Source: CAIJMI01 sp043798445
GTDB lineage: Bacteria; Patescibacteriota; Microgenomatia; UBA10105; UBA927
Direction of reading: 5' to 3'
Length of the DNA: 64,000 nt
Assembly (NCBI GenBank): GCA_043798445.1
Contig: JAZDOQ010000027.1
Location: forward strand, 55,536 to 119,535
The translations under genes and the position numbers were made by a program. The notes beneath the pieces were generated by a model. That model worked only from the letters and a program-made list of their open reading frames with translations. It ran no database searches and was not told the DNA's origin. Below, one piece after another: positions 40,450-49,050 of the stretch. The number at the start of each line of letters is the position of its first letter. Within the stretch, counting starts at the first letter, position 1.

Positions 40450-41388
40450 TTACCCACCAATGCCGTAGATTATAACAATAACGGACATAACCCATAAAAG
40501 AACGGTTGTTAACAGGGGAATATCTGATGTTAATATTTTTTCCGGCGATTCTCCTTTTCCTTCATAAATAAGCTGCATGTACCGCATAATGCCATATAAG
40601 ACAAACGGAATGGTAATCATCATCCATTTTCTGTCCGGAATACCGATGATGAAATCCCCGTAGTTTCTAAAGAAAAATCCTAAATTAGATGGCCGTTCTA
40701 AGAACGTATAGTATGCATAGGTAATGAATGTTGAGTTGGCGAACATAGCGGTATAGGTGTCAAGAAGTTTTTCTGAATAATGAGATAAGCTTTCTCTTGT
40801 ATCTTTTGGTACGATTCCTTCATATCCTTGAAGTAGCGTCAGTTCCGCTCTTCGTTTTCCTGTTGCGAGGAACAGAGCGAGAGAAAGAGCTGCAAGTGCA
40901 AGCCAGATGGAGATATGATATCCGGTTGCGGCTTCACCTGCATATACACGGACAAAATAGGCAGCGGTGATTGCCAGAATATCAACAACCACAATATGTT
41001 TAAGAATAAGTGAATATCCATATTGAAGACAGATAAAACCGATGGAAAGGAGTAAAAAAGTTGTTCCAAGAGACGCTGCAATGATCATTCCTGCGACAAA
41101 CAAGACGAGTGAAGTAATGAATGCTGTAGAAACAGGAAGCCTGCCACTGGCAATAGGCCTAAATTTTTTAAATGGATGTTTCTTGTCTTTTGGCGCATCA
41201 AGAATATCATTGATTATGTAGCTTGAAGAAGAAAAGGAACAAAATGCTATAAATGCCCATAACGACGGTATAAAAAATTCCAATTGGAAGAATGTACCGG
41301 TAAAAAGAATGGGGGTAAAAACTGCAACATTTTTCAGCCATTGTCGTGGTCTTGTCGTTTTGAAAATTGCGAAAAGAAGTTGACCCAT
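40450..41388 (-). CDS. UbiA-family prenyltransferase, decaprenyl-phosphate phosphoribosyltransferase-like
   Basis: A 312-aa membrane protein with about nine helices. RPRQWLKN near the start and N60-D61-x2-D64-x3-D68 followed by HPFKKFRPIASG match the DPPR synthase branch (Mycobacterium Rv3806c type), which transfers phosphoribose from PRPP to a polyprenyl phosphate; a second motif, DILAITAAYFVRVYAG, fits too. It may provide a lipid-linked pentose for a surface glycan. The start overlaps the WecA-like gene by 55 nt; RPRQWLKN so close to the start makes a shorter protein unlikely. Last gene of a six-gene envelope operon. Confidence 0.85.
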   Translation of the reverse strand: MGQLLFAIFKTTRPRQWLKNVAVFTPILFTGTFFQLEFFIPSLWAFIAFCSFSSSSYIINDILDAPKDKKHPFKKFRPIASGRLPVSTAFITSLVLFVAGMIIAASLGTTFLLLSIGFICLQYGYSLILKHIVVVDILAITAAYFVRVYAGEAATGYHISIWLALAALSLALFLATGKRRAELTLLQGYEGIVPKDTRESLSHYSEKLLDTYTAMFANSTFITYAYYTFLERPSNLGFFFRNYGDFIIGIPDRKWMMITIPFVLYGIMRYMQLIYEGKGESPEKILTSDIPLLTTVLLWVMSVIVIIYGIGG

Positions 41389-42425
41389 AAGAAAAAGCCT
41401 CCTATAGCAACAGCAATCAAAAATAAGGTAAATATTTTTTGTCGGCTGTTAATAACGAGTGCAATTACTCCCAGTATAGCGGAGACACCCCAGTAAAACA
41501 ATGCAATTCTGCGTTTTCCCCAACCTGCATCCATGAGCACGTGGTGTAAATGTTTCCGATCAGCCCACACAGGTGATCTCCCTTTTGCAACTCGTCTGAT
41601 AAGCGTATATATGGCGTCAACTGTAGGAATACCAAGAACAAGAAGCGCTGTTCCAAGTTTTCCGTATGAAAGAATGGCAAGTAGTCCCAAAAGAAATCCA
41701 GCCAGTGTTTTTCCACTATATCCAGGCATTATTTTTTGGGGGAAAAAATTCCATGGTAAAAACCCGGCATATGCACCTGATACGATAAAAGCAAATACAG
41801 TAATGGGTATTTGTGATGGGTCATTCAGACTGTATCGAAGTGAAAGGATGCCGATAATCGCAGCGCTAATCGAAACGAATCCCGGCATTTGTCCTTCAAC
41901 ACCCGCAGACCAGCCAACGATCGTCGTCGTCCACATGAGCCATAAAAACGCAGTGACAGCGGACCACACCAGAATAGAATGCGTTCCAAAGAACGTAATA
42001 CTAATGCGCCACGCATCAAGATGTAATAGTCCTCCAGAAATTGGGTTGGTGATGTATGGAATGCCCGCGCCTGCTAGTATTGCAATACCGATTGCGAGTG
42101 AATTCGTGAGGATACGGATATACGGACTAATATCTTTTTTATCATCAAGTAGTCCAACGATAGTAAATATCATGCATGAGATGCTAATCCCGATAAATAA
42201 TTTATTTAATGGAAGAAAAATACATGATACGGCAAAAATGCCAATAACTACCGCAAGACCTCCTGCTCGAGGAATGACACCCTTGTGCGTATGAGCAGGA
42301 TGGTATCGTTTTTTTGGGTCATCAACCATGCCGAATTTTTTTGCAAACCAAATAACAAATGGAGTGACCCCCATCGTCGTTGCTGTGGTAAGAAGAAACG
42401 GGATAAAAATATGTTGTACCCACAT
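41334..42425 (-). CDS. WecA/TagO-like polyprenyl-phosphate sugar-1-phosphate transferase (GT4, MraY family)
   Basis: A 363-aa protein with about ten membrane helices. Seen: PRAGGLAVVIG near 50, a DDKKDISPYIR loop (Asp-rich, metal/UDP-sugar binding), and the WecA-type signature DRKHLHHVLMDAGWGKRRIAL near the C-terminus (HxHH-like). It probably transfers GlcNAc- or GalNAc-1-phosphate to undecaprenyl phosphate, starting a surface polysaccharide or teichoic-acid-like polymer. This fits the LCP-family ligase at 60.6 kb, which attaches such polymers to the wall. Confidence 0.9.
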   Translation of the reverse strand: MWVQHIFIPFLLTTATTMGVTPFVIWFAKKFGMVDDPKKRYHPAHTHKGVIPRAGGLAVVIGIFAVSCIFLPLNKLFIGISISCMIFTIVGLLDDKKDISPYIRILTNSLAIGIAILAGAGIPYITNPISGGLLHLDAWRISITFFGTHSILVWSAVTAFLWLMWTTTIVGWSAGVEGQMPGFVSISAAIIGILSLRYSLNDPSQIPITVFAFIVSGAYAGFLPWNFFPQKIMPGYSGKTLAGFLLGLLAILSYGKLGTALLVLGIPTVDAIYTLIRRVAKGRSPVWADRKHLHHVLMDAGWGKRRIALFYWGVSAILGVIALVINSRQKIFTLFLIAVAIGGFFLWVNFFSQFSKRQDHDNG

Positions 42426-42435
42426 ACATGTTGTT

Positions 42436-42828
42436 TTACATTACCATAAAAATAATTTTAATAAGCGTCATCGTTGAAAGAAGACTAACAACAAAAGAAC
42501 TGAGAGACAAAATTTGAGAAAAAACAAGATATTCATTTATGAGTACCGATGTGATATATACATTTACTCCAGTGATGAAAAGTGATGATGAAGGAAGAAG
42601 AAGCAGCCAAAGCGGATGTGCCAACCGTTCAATTCCCCATGGTTTTGAATACCAAAGGGGAACTAAAGGCGGAAGTTTAGTCCAAATAACAGCAATACAA
42701 ATAAGGCTGACAATACAAAAAACTATCCCTCCATGTATTGCAAGAGAAATAATTCGATTTTTTGAAAGAATATTCCATGATTCACGAACAAGTATCCAAT
42801 GGGTTTTAATAGCGGTAAAGAGTTCCAT
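42436..42828 (-). CDS. Small membrane protein of unknown function
   Basis: A 130-aa protein with three hydrophobic helices (about 28-48, 72-92, 97-128) and the loop LPPLVPLWYSKPWGIERLA between the first two. I have no named family for it. Within an envelope operon between a GT39-like enzyme and the WecA-like transferase (8- and 10-nt gaps), it may be an accessory subunit. Confidence 0.7.
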   Translation of the reverse strand: MELFTAIKTHWILVRESWNILSKNRIISLAIHGGIVFCIVSLICIAVIWTKLPPLVPLWYSKPWGIERLAHPLWLLLLPSSSLFITGVNVYITSVLINEYLVFSQILSLSSFVVSLLSTMTLIKIIFMVM

Positions 42829-42836
42829 AGTACTGT

Positions 42837-44168
42837 TTATTTTTTTACCCCCTTTGTCAACGGAAGTTCATAACTCATAGAATATGTTCCGTCAGCGTGA
42901 ACAATAAACGTCCGTGTCGGATATGAGAATAGTTGTGAAACAACATGGGTTTCATCGACCACGACATCCCCAATAAACCAAGGAAACACTTCGCCTTTCG
43001 GATTGTAAAAAAATACGCGGTTTCTATCTTTTGCGTAATACATTGTTTCAAGAAAAATGATGGGGTTGTCGGCAAATATAACATCGTTTGGTCCAATCAT
43101 TGTATTAATTTCTTGCAGGGGAGTGCGAATATCCATCTTACTGTGCTGGTCAGCGTACCAGACATTAAACCCAGTAGTGTAGGCAAGGATACTGATTGCA
43201 AGAATCCATTGAAGAATTTTGCTGCGAAATGAAGAAATCGCATAGCCGATAAGAAACACTTCAGCAATCGTTACTGGTATGACATATCGGTTAACAAAAA
43301 ATGGTTTAAAGAAAGAAACTCCGATAACGAGAACGAGAGGGATATAAACCAAACAAAAGAAAAATGTTGAAAATCGACGGTTTGATTTTGGGATGAGTGA
43401 AATGATAGAAAGAATGAGAAGTATGAGTGACATCCACTTCGTTGTTGTCCAGAAATACCATGGTGTTCCCTCATATCCTGTATACATGTTTCCCAGTACT
43501 GATGTAATAAGGTGAAGATCAACGGCGTAATACCATGTACTGGTAAATTTGTGCGCGACTAAGAGAAACTGGATGATCCACGGGAGGGCTATAATTCCAA
43601 TAACGAGCAGTGATCGAACCATTGGATTAGAAATAATTATTTTTTTGTTATATATGGTTTTAAAGTTGAACGCGGCATAATGAATGAAACAAACCATTGG
43701 AACAATAGCTGAATATAAATGGGTATAAAATCCTAAGATAGATCCGATAACAAATAGTTTCCAGTTTTGTTTTACATATCCATACATCGTAAGGACTGCA
43801 AAAAACATATACCAGCCGTACGCGCGGGTTTCAAATGCATAATACAGAAGCATTGGGTTAAAAAAGAAAAGAATAGGAACAAACCATTGAATCCATTTTT
43901 TGGAAAACAACTGTTCTGATAGATGAATAACGATAATAACAGCAAGTGAAAACCCGACAAAAGACAATGAGCGGACCGCTATTTCGCTTTGTCCAAAGAT
44001 CTTCATCCAGAAATGCAGAAGAATATAGTATATAGGTGGGTCAAATGACGAATTTTGAAGTATCCAAAGGAGTGGTCTTGATGCAAACAACACGGAAAAC
44101 GCTTCATCTCTCCAAAAACTTTGTATGAAATAAAAAAGCGGCGTGTGTTCGAGAATATACGTGAACAT
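42837..44168 (-). CDS. GT39-like membrane glycosyltransferase (PMT/ArnT superfamily)
   Basis: A 443-aa protein with about ten membrane helices and an N-terminal loop WRDEAFS carrying the Asp-Glu pair typical of GT-C enzymes, followed by DPPIYYILLHFWMKIFG (PPL/IYY motif). GT39 enzymes use lipid-linked sugars to glycosylate proteins or lipids on the outer face. A TATAAT (minus strand, 44182-44177) overlaps the stop of the upstream GT2 gene and ends 8 nt before the ATG. It could use the polyprenyl-linked sugar made by the downstream enzymes. Confidence 0.85.
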   Translation of the reverse strand: MFTYILEHTPLFYFIQSFWRDEAFSVLFASRPLLWILQNSSFDPPIYYILLHFWMKIFGQSEIAVRSLSFVGFSLAVIIVIHLSEQLFSKKWIQWFVPILFFFNPMLLYYAFETRAYGWYMFFAVLTMYGYVKQNWKLFVIGSILGFYTHLYSAIVPMVCFIHYAAFNFKTIYNKKIIISNPMVRSLLVIGIIALPWIIQFLLVAHKFTSTWYYAVDLHLITSVLGNMYTGYEGTPWYFWTTTKWMSLILLILSIISLIPKSNRRFSTFFFCLVYIPLVLVIGVSFFKPFFVNRYVIPVTIAEVFLIGYAISSFRSKILQWILAISILAYTTGFNVWYADQHSKMDIRTPLQEINTMIGPNDVIFADNPIIFLETMYYAKDRNRVFFYNPKGEVFPWFIGDVVVDETHVVSQLFSYPTRTFIVHADGTYSMSYELPLTKGVKK

Positions 44169-44177
44169 ACATTTGTA

Positions 44178-45656
44178 TTATACCTTTTCTGTTACGCGAT
44201 ATTCCAATCGTTTTCCAAGCATGAGCCGGGTATGAGCATCCAAGCCCGGAAGGGCGGATAGAAAAAATGAGATGATGGGCAAAGTAAACCATTGCAAGTA
44301 TAAAAATGGCAGCTTCCACGTTGCATAATCTTTTGGTTTTGGAGGTCGAATGCGCCAGTCTATGATAAATACGATGACCAAAAAGATGGTTGAAAGAGTG
44401 AGGATACTTGAGGAAAGTTGTGCGAGATTATGACCCAAAACGGTCCGTCCAAATGCGGGGTTAATAAGAGGGGGTACTGTGCTTCCAATAGTAAGTAAAA
44501 ACCAATTTGCCGGCCAGAATATATGATGTTCGAGCATCATCGTGACGCGTCGTAAGCGATCAAGAAATGGTATTTCCGTATGAAGAAACGCATTTCTGAT
44601 GACAAAGGGAATATCGGAAACTCCCCACGCCCATCTCTTGGATTGTTCGTACTGGTTAGCTATAGTTCTAAAAAATCCGTGACTTTCTGCCGCATCGACT
44701 AATATTGGAAGAAATATGCCCTCTGTATGGACTTGGTTTCCCTTTGCAAAATAAACCTTAAAAAACAAATGATAATCTTCCGGAATGACATCAACATCCC
44801 AATACCCGACGTCAATGATAGTTGAAAGGGAAATAGAATATGTTGAAAAATTGATAAACCGTGATTGTTGAGAAAGAAGAGATAGATTCCATATACTGTT
44901 TATGGTATTAAATAATTTGTTTGGCATTGGAATGCGCCAAATATTGGAATAGAAAAGAATCGCTCCTTGATAAAAATGGTATGTATTTTTATCATCCGTT
45001 AAAAATTTGTAGGAAAGATACGAAAAATATTTTGGATGGAGCATTGCATCAGCGTCGCATGACGTAATGGTTGTATAGATAGGATCGAAAGAAGGTCGTA
45101 GTATTCGAACCGCCTCTTTTGCTGCCCACGCCATGTTTGATGATTTCCCCATAACCTCATCAGGTGTGAGTGCGTGTTTGGTAACAATAAATGCACCAAA
45201 TTTTGATCCATACTCTTGTTCCATCATTGTTCCGGTTGTGTCTGCATTAGCATCTTTTGCTTCTGTTGCCAACACAACGATGAGTTTCTCTTTTGGAATG
45301 TCCTGTAAACAAAGATTGTCAAGTGTGCGTCGTAATATGTGTAAAGGTTCTTTATATTCAGGAATGATGACAATATGTTTACATTTGGCAAATGTTTTTA
45401 GTGCTTTGGCTTTCTTTAACCAATCTACTTTTATATGCGCCTGCATTGTTAAATATGAGCGAATAGCGGAATATCCTAAAGTAAATGATTTGTAAAACCA
45501 ATATACGTCAAATGTGATAATAAGATAGGCAACAAGTGCCGGATGCCAAAATGAAAGCCATAAGGGCATCGTGATAAACATCCATGACGTGAGCGGAATA
45601 AGAATTTCCAATAACCGCTGTGTTTTATTTGGATAGAGAAGGAACAATCGGCGCAT
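44178..45656 (-). CDS. Membrane GT2 glycosyltransferase
   Basis: A 492-aa protein: two N-terminal membrane helices, a GT2 domain starting at HIVIIPEYKEP (about 95) with LVVLATEA, TSCDADAMLHPKYF (the DxD-like motif) and WAWGVSDIP (the QxxRW-like position), then several C-terminal helices. The architecture is that of processive or polyprenyl-linked GT2 enzymes. An extended -10 TGGTACAAT (minus strand, 45683-45675) lies 18 nt before the ATG, so the gene has its own promoter besides the upstream GT2. Confidence 0.88.
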   Translation of the reverse strand: MRRLFLLYPNKTQRLLEILIPLTSWMFITMPLWLSFWHPALVAYLIITFDVYWFYKSFTLGYSAIRSYLTMQAHIKVDWLKKAKALKTFAKCKHIVIIPEYKEPLHILRRTLDNLCLQDIPKEKLIVVLATEAKDANADTTGTMMEQEYGSKFGAFIVTKHALTPDEVMGKSSNMAWAAKEAVRILRPSFDPIYTTITSCDADAMLHPKYFSYLSYKFLTDDKNTYHFYQGAILFYSNIWRIPMPNKLFNTINSIWNLSLLSQQSRFINFSTYSISLSTIIDVGYWDVDVIPEDYHLFFKVYFAKGNQVHTEGIFLPILVDAAESHGFFRTIANQYEQSKRWAWGVSDIPFVIRNAFLHTEIPFLDRLRRVTMMLEHHIFWPANWFLLTIGSTVPPLINPAFGRTVLGHNLAQLSSSILTLSTIFLVIVFIIDWRIRPPKPKDYATWKLPFLYLQWFTLPIISFFLSALPGLDAHTRLMLGKRLEYRVTEKV

Positions 45657-45695
45657 ACGAATAACCTATTTTGTATTGTACCACGGGTGGTGATA

Positions 45696-46391
45696 TTAAC
45701 GAACTTCCGGGAAGCCGATGGTATCTGCCTTGCGGAATAGGAAATATAAAACAAACACTTTAAATACCCGAAGAAACAATCCCTTTTCAAATCCACGCCT
45801 TCCTGAAGCTGATACATATTCACTTTGAGTGAGCATAATTTTCCCTGCTGTCATAAGACGACGGGCGATTTCAATATCCTCAGCCATGCGGAAATTGGTT
45901 GGAATTCCTCCGACAGCGATGGCTGTTTTTTTGTAAAAAGCCATATTTTGTCCCGTTGCCATAGGCATGCGGAAAACAAAAAACATAATACGGTTTACGA
46001 TTGGTTGGATGACGTTGATAAAGAAACGATACATAGGGGGTCCATCAAATACTCGAAATCCACCAAAATACCCGACGATCCCCGGTGTGTTAAGTGCTCG
46101 TTCAACACGATTTAACCAATCATGCGGTAAGACCGCATCGGCATCCGTAAATGCAATCACATCTCCCGTTGCATGCTCGATTCCCCGTTGTCTTGAAAAC
46201 CCAATTGTTCCTTTTGGAACTGTTATGACAATAGCACCTGCATTTTTTGCAACTTCAACCGTCTTGTCAGTTGAAGAAGCATCAACAACAACAATTTCAT
46301 CAGGTTTTCGATCAAGTTTCGCAAGGGATGCAAGTGTTGTTGGAAGCAATTTTTCTTCATTAAGCGCCGGAATGACAACAGATATTTTCAT
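45696..46391 (-). CDS. GT2 glycosyltransferase (TagA/dolichol-phosphate-sugar type)
   Basis: A 231-aa protein: VVIPALNEEKLLPTTLASL at the N-terminus, EIVVVDASSTDKT, GFSRQRGIEHATGDVIAFTDADAVL with the metal-binding DAD, and a short hydrophobic C-terminus. It probably transfers a sugar to a lipid acceptor. First gene of the minus-strand envelope operon. The promoter TGATAAGAT (minus strand, 46409-46401) ends 9 nt before the ATG; a TATAAT directly touching the ATG is less suitable. Confidence 0.92.
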   Translation of the reverse strand: MKISVVIPALNEEKLLPTTLASLAKLDRKPDEIVVVDASSTDKTVEVAKNAGAIVITVPKGTIGFSRQRGIEHATGDVIAFTDADAVLPHDWLNRVERALNTPGIVGYFGGFRVFDGPPMYRFFINVIQPIVNRIMFFVFRMPMATGQNMAFYKKTAIAVGGIPTNFRMAEDIEIARRLMTAGKIMLTQSEYVSASGRRGFEKGLFLRVFKVFVLYFLFRKADTIGFPEVR

Positions 46392-46412
46392 ATTATAACC
46401 ATCTTATCAAGA

Positions 46413-46442
46413 TTGACACGTCTTGTCATATATATCTATAAT
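46413..46442 (+). promoter_or_regulatory. Promoter of the hydrolase gene
   Basis: TTGACA (46413-46418), an 18-nt spacer and TATAAT (46437-46442), 9 nt from the ATG at 46452. It overlaps an upstream in-frame alternative start codon at 46413, which is thereby excluded. Confidence 0.75.
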
Positions 46443-46451
46443 TCAACTATT

Positions 46452-47717
46452 ATGGAAATAGAACAACAAATTCCGGTTGTTACGCAGATCCAAGGAGAAC
46501 GGTTTGGAGGAAGCGGTATGTTTACTGCAACAAAGCACGAATTTGGGATACAGACAGAAACAGTAGGAAAGGTGGATTATTCTCTTCATATTATTCATCG
46601 AAGAAACAATCCGCAGTTAGGAAAGGAGCACATAGAAGGAGATAAGAAACAAATGGTGTTAATATCCGGTCTTGATACAACTGGTACTGACTGGCTTCGT
46701 ATGGCGGAGCAATTAATGCTTGATATGCCAAGTGTTGAACAAATTACGCTTCTTGATCATCCGTCAACATCAGGTGTTCGTCACGAAAACAGAGATGTCG
46801 CGCTCAATACCAATTCATTTGAAAATTCAGCAAAAGTTGTTTCTAAAGCGATGGAAGCACTTCTTGAAAGAGGAGAAATAAAAAAGGGGCAAACAGCAAT
46901 TGGTATTTCCACCGGTTGTGCCGTTCTTGAAGAAGTTGCTGCAATAAATCCAAAAATGATTGACACGCTGATTCTCTGTGCTCCAGCTGGAATGCTTGAT
47001 AGAACTGAAAAACAGATAATGACGGGTGGAGCGCATGGAGGAGATGAATATTTAAAACAATTTTTTACAGACCTTTTTAAAAGGGTACCAGAAAAATATT
47101 TGATACCAAAATCGGAAAGAGATCAAATTGAACCGGTAGGTGTAGTGAAATCAATCCCTCACACAGCAAAAGAACGAATATCTGAAGAGGCATTAAAGGG
47201 AATAAAATTCCAAAACTTTCTCTTTGAAATTGCATTTAAAGTAGGAAGAAAGTTTCCACGTTTTTGGCAGCATTTTACAGGTATGTGGGGAGACTCTGAT
47301 CCACATGTGCCAATTATTGGTACCGATTACAAAAAAGACTTATCCTTGGTTGCAAAAAATACAACAGAACAAGCACGGGACAAGATTACAGGAAAAAAAG
47401 TTGTCCTCGTATTGGGTATGGACGATCAGGCGGTTCCTCCGATGGAATTTTTACAGGAATCAGATAGACAAAATATTTCGTCAATAATTGATGAAAACGA
47501 AAAAGCTGAAAAGACGACAGACGCAATTATTGCACGACTGAAAGGAAAGTTTAAAAATAATGCGGATACCAGGGTAATTCTCGCAGTTGGTGGACCAAAA
47601 ACACATGTTGAAATAAAGGCAGATACTGAATTGTACGGTCCTGTTATTGCAAATATTTTAGAACCGATTAAACCTGAAAGAATATGGACAAGAGAATCAG
47701 GTTGGCAAAGACCATAA
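46452..47717 (+). CDS. Alpha/beta-hydrolase-like protein
   Basis: A 421-aa protein. The central part shows MVLISGLDTTGTDW, a typical strand with oxyanion loop, and IGISTGCAVLEEVAA, a GxSxG nucleophile elbow; a later VVLVLGMDDQAVPP could hold the acidic residue and GGPKTHVE the His. It is much longer than a minimal hydrolase, with an N-terminal ~70-residue extension and a lid-like insertion around 195-290. The substrate is unknown. The start is set by the promoter at 46413-46442. Confidence 0.65.
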   Translation: MEIEQQIPVVTQIQGERFGGSGMFTATKHEFGIQTETVGKVDYSLHIIHRRNNPQLGKEHIEGDKKQMVLISGLDTTGTDWLRMAEQLMLDMPSVEQITLLDHPSTSGVRHENRDVALNTNSFENSAKVVSKAMEALLERGEIKKGQTAIGISTGCAVLEEVAAINPKMIDTLILCAPAGMLDRTEKQIMTGGAHGGDEYLKQFFTDLFKRVPEKYLIPKSERDQIEPVGVVKSIPHTAKERISEEALKGIKFQNFLFEIAFKVGRKFPRFWQHFTGMWGDSDPHVPIIGTDYKKDLSLVAKNTTEQARDKITGKKVVLVLGMDDQAVPPMEFLQESDRQNISSIIDENEKAEKTTDAIIARLKGKFKNNADTRVILAVGGPKTHVEIKADTELYGPVIANILEPIKPERIWTRESGWQRP

Positions 47718-47729
47718 TTAGTAAACTGT

Positions 47730-48266
47730 ATGGAAACTAAAGAAAATGTTCCTTCAATAATACCAAAACGTATTGTGCTTGATGAAAGCCAAAAAAAACA
47801 ATTTACTAAATGGCTAGGAATACAACAGAAGGGCACAGAAGCTGGTATTAAGAATATAGTAGATTACTATGCAAGGGTGCAGGAAGAAAAAGATAATGCA
47901 AGAAATGTTCTGCAAAAAATTTCTGTATTAGTAAAATACGACACGCTAAAACCAGAAGATCCAAACGATTCTCAAAGTATGAAAAGCAGTAAGGAAGAAT
48001 TATCTTATATAAAAGCGGCTACATTAGATGTTCAAACTGGTAAGATTGATAGGGTGCAAACATTACTAGAAAAAGATATAGAAAAAACTCTTGGGTATTT
48101 AACATTAAACAGTATGGCTCCTGAAGACAGAAGAAGAATAGATTCCGATTTTTTTTCTGAGCCAAAAAAATCTATTAGTTTATTAAAAATTATAGATCCA
48201 AAAAAAGCTGCTCATTACCAAGAACAATTAAAGAGAAGGGAAAAATATGAAACCGGCTTGTGGTAG
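47730..48266 (+). CDS. Charged helical protein of unknown function
   Basis: A 178-aa, Lys/Glu-rich, mostly helical protein with no recognisable motif, signal or membrane segment. It follows the hydrolase gene by 12 nt and is probably co-transcribed. The coding sequence looks more AT-rich than its neighbours, which could mean later acquisition or weak constraint. Confidence 0.55.
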   Translation: METKENVPSIIPKRIVLDESQKKQFTKWLGIQQKGTEAGIKNIVDYYARVQEEKDNARNVLQKISVLVKYDTLKPEDPNDSQSMKSSKEELSYIKAATLDVQTGKIDRVQTLLEKDIEKTLGYLTLNSMAPEDRRRIDSDFFSEPKKSISLLKIIDPKKAAHYQEQLKRREKYETGLW

Positions 48267-48278
48267 TAATAGCTGTTG

Positions 48279-49043
48279 TTATAGATGAAATAGTTGTATT
48301 GCATTCTTTGTTGTTTGTTCCTCTATTTCTTTTATTTTTTTGTCCTGCAGTTTTGCAACTGTCTGTGCGATAAGAGGAACATATTTTGGTTCACAGCGTT
48401 TTCCCCGGTGTCCCTCAGGGGGAAGATACGGTGAATCTGTTTCAAGGAGAAGTCGTGAGAGAGGAATATGAGGAATGACCATAGCAAGCTGTTTTGAATA
48501 CGTAGCATTTCCATCCAAACCAATATAAAATCCTCTGTCAGTTATATTTCGGATGTCTTCAAGACCGCCACTAAAACAGTGGAATACTCCACGAGGAAGT
48601 GTTGGAAGCTGATCAAGGACATTGAAAATATCAGAAAATGCGTCTCTGCTGTGGATAATGACAGGCAAATCAAATTCAAGGGCAATCCGAAGTTGTGTAT
48701 CGAATAGTCCAATTTGTTCGTCTTTTTTCCCGATAGCATCAAAACCTTTGTACGGATGATAATCTAATCCGCATTCTCCAATAGCGATTGTCTGTTTGGT
48801 TATGATTTTGACAATATCATTTCGTTCTATTTTTTCACCTGCGTTGTATGGATGAACACCAACAGATGCATAGATGACACCTGGATGTTGCAAAGAAAGC
48901 GCTGCAGCACTAAGTGATGTCTTGATATCATCTCCGGGATTGATGAATTTTTTTACCCCAGCTTTTTTTGCATTTCCAATAACCATCGCTCGGTCTGCGT
49001 CAAAATCACTGAAATTTAGATGACAGTGTGTGTCGATGTACAT
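48279..49043 (-). CDS. TatD-family metal-dependent hydrolase
   Basis: A 254-aa TIM-barrel protein: YIDTHCHLNF with H6 and H8, AIGECGLDYHP with the metal-bridging Glu, VIIHSRDA, FHCFSGG and LLETDSPYLPPEG with the final Asp. TatD proteins are Mg-dependent 3'-5' exonucleases or D-aminoacyl-tRNA-type deacylases. The start at 49043 (Met-Tyr-Ile-Asp) is 7 nt after metG; a longer frame starting inside metG has no homology-like sequence. The metG-tatD order is common in bacteria. Confidence 0.94.
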   Translation of the reverse strand: MYIDTHCHLNFSDFDADRAMVIGNAKKAGVKKFINPGDDIKTSLSAAALSLQHPGVIYASVGVHPYNAGEKIERNDIVKIITKQTIAIGECGLDYHPYKGFDAIGKKDEQIGLFDTQLRIALEFDLPVIIHSRDAFSDIFNVLDQLPTLPRGVFHCFSGGLEDIRNITDRGFYIGLDGNATYSKQLAMVIPHIPLSRLLLETDSPYLPPEGHRGKRCEPKYVPLIAQTVAKLQDKKIKEIEEQTTKNAIQLFHL

Positions 49044-49050
49044 AAATAGT

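Noticed and set aside
46413..46451. N-terminal extension of the hydrolase gene
   Set aside because: The extension is made of the promoter (-35 and -10) and cannot be transcribed from it.
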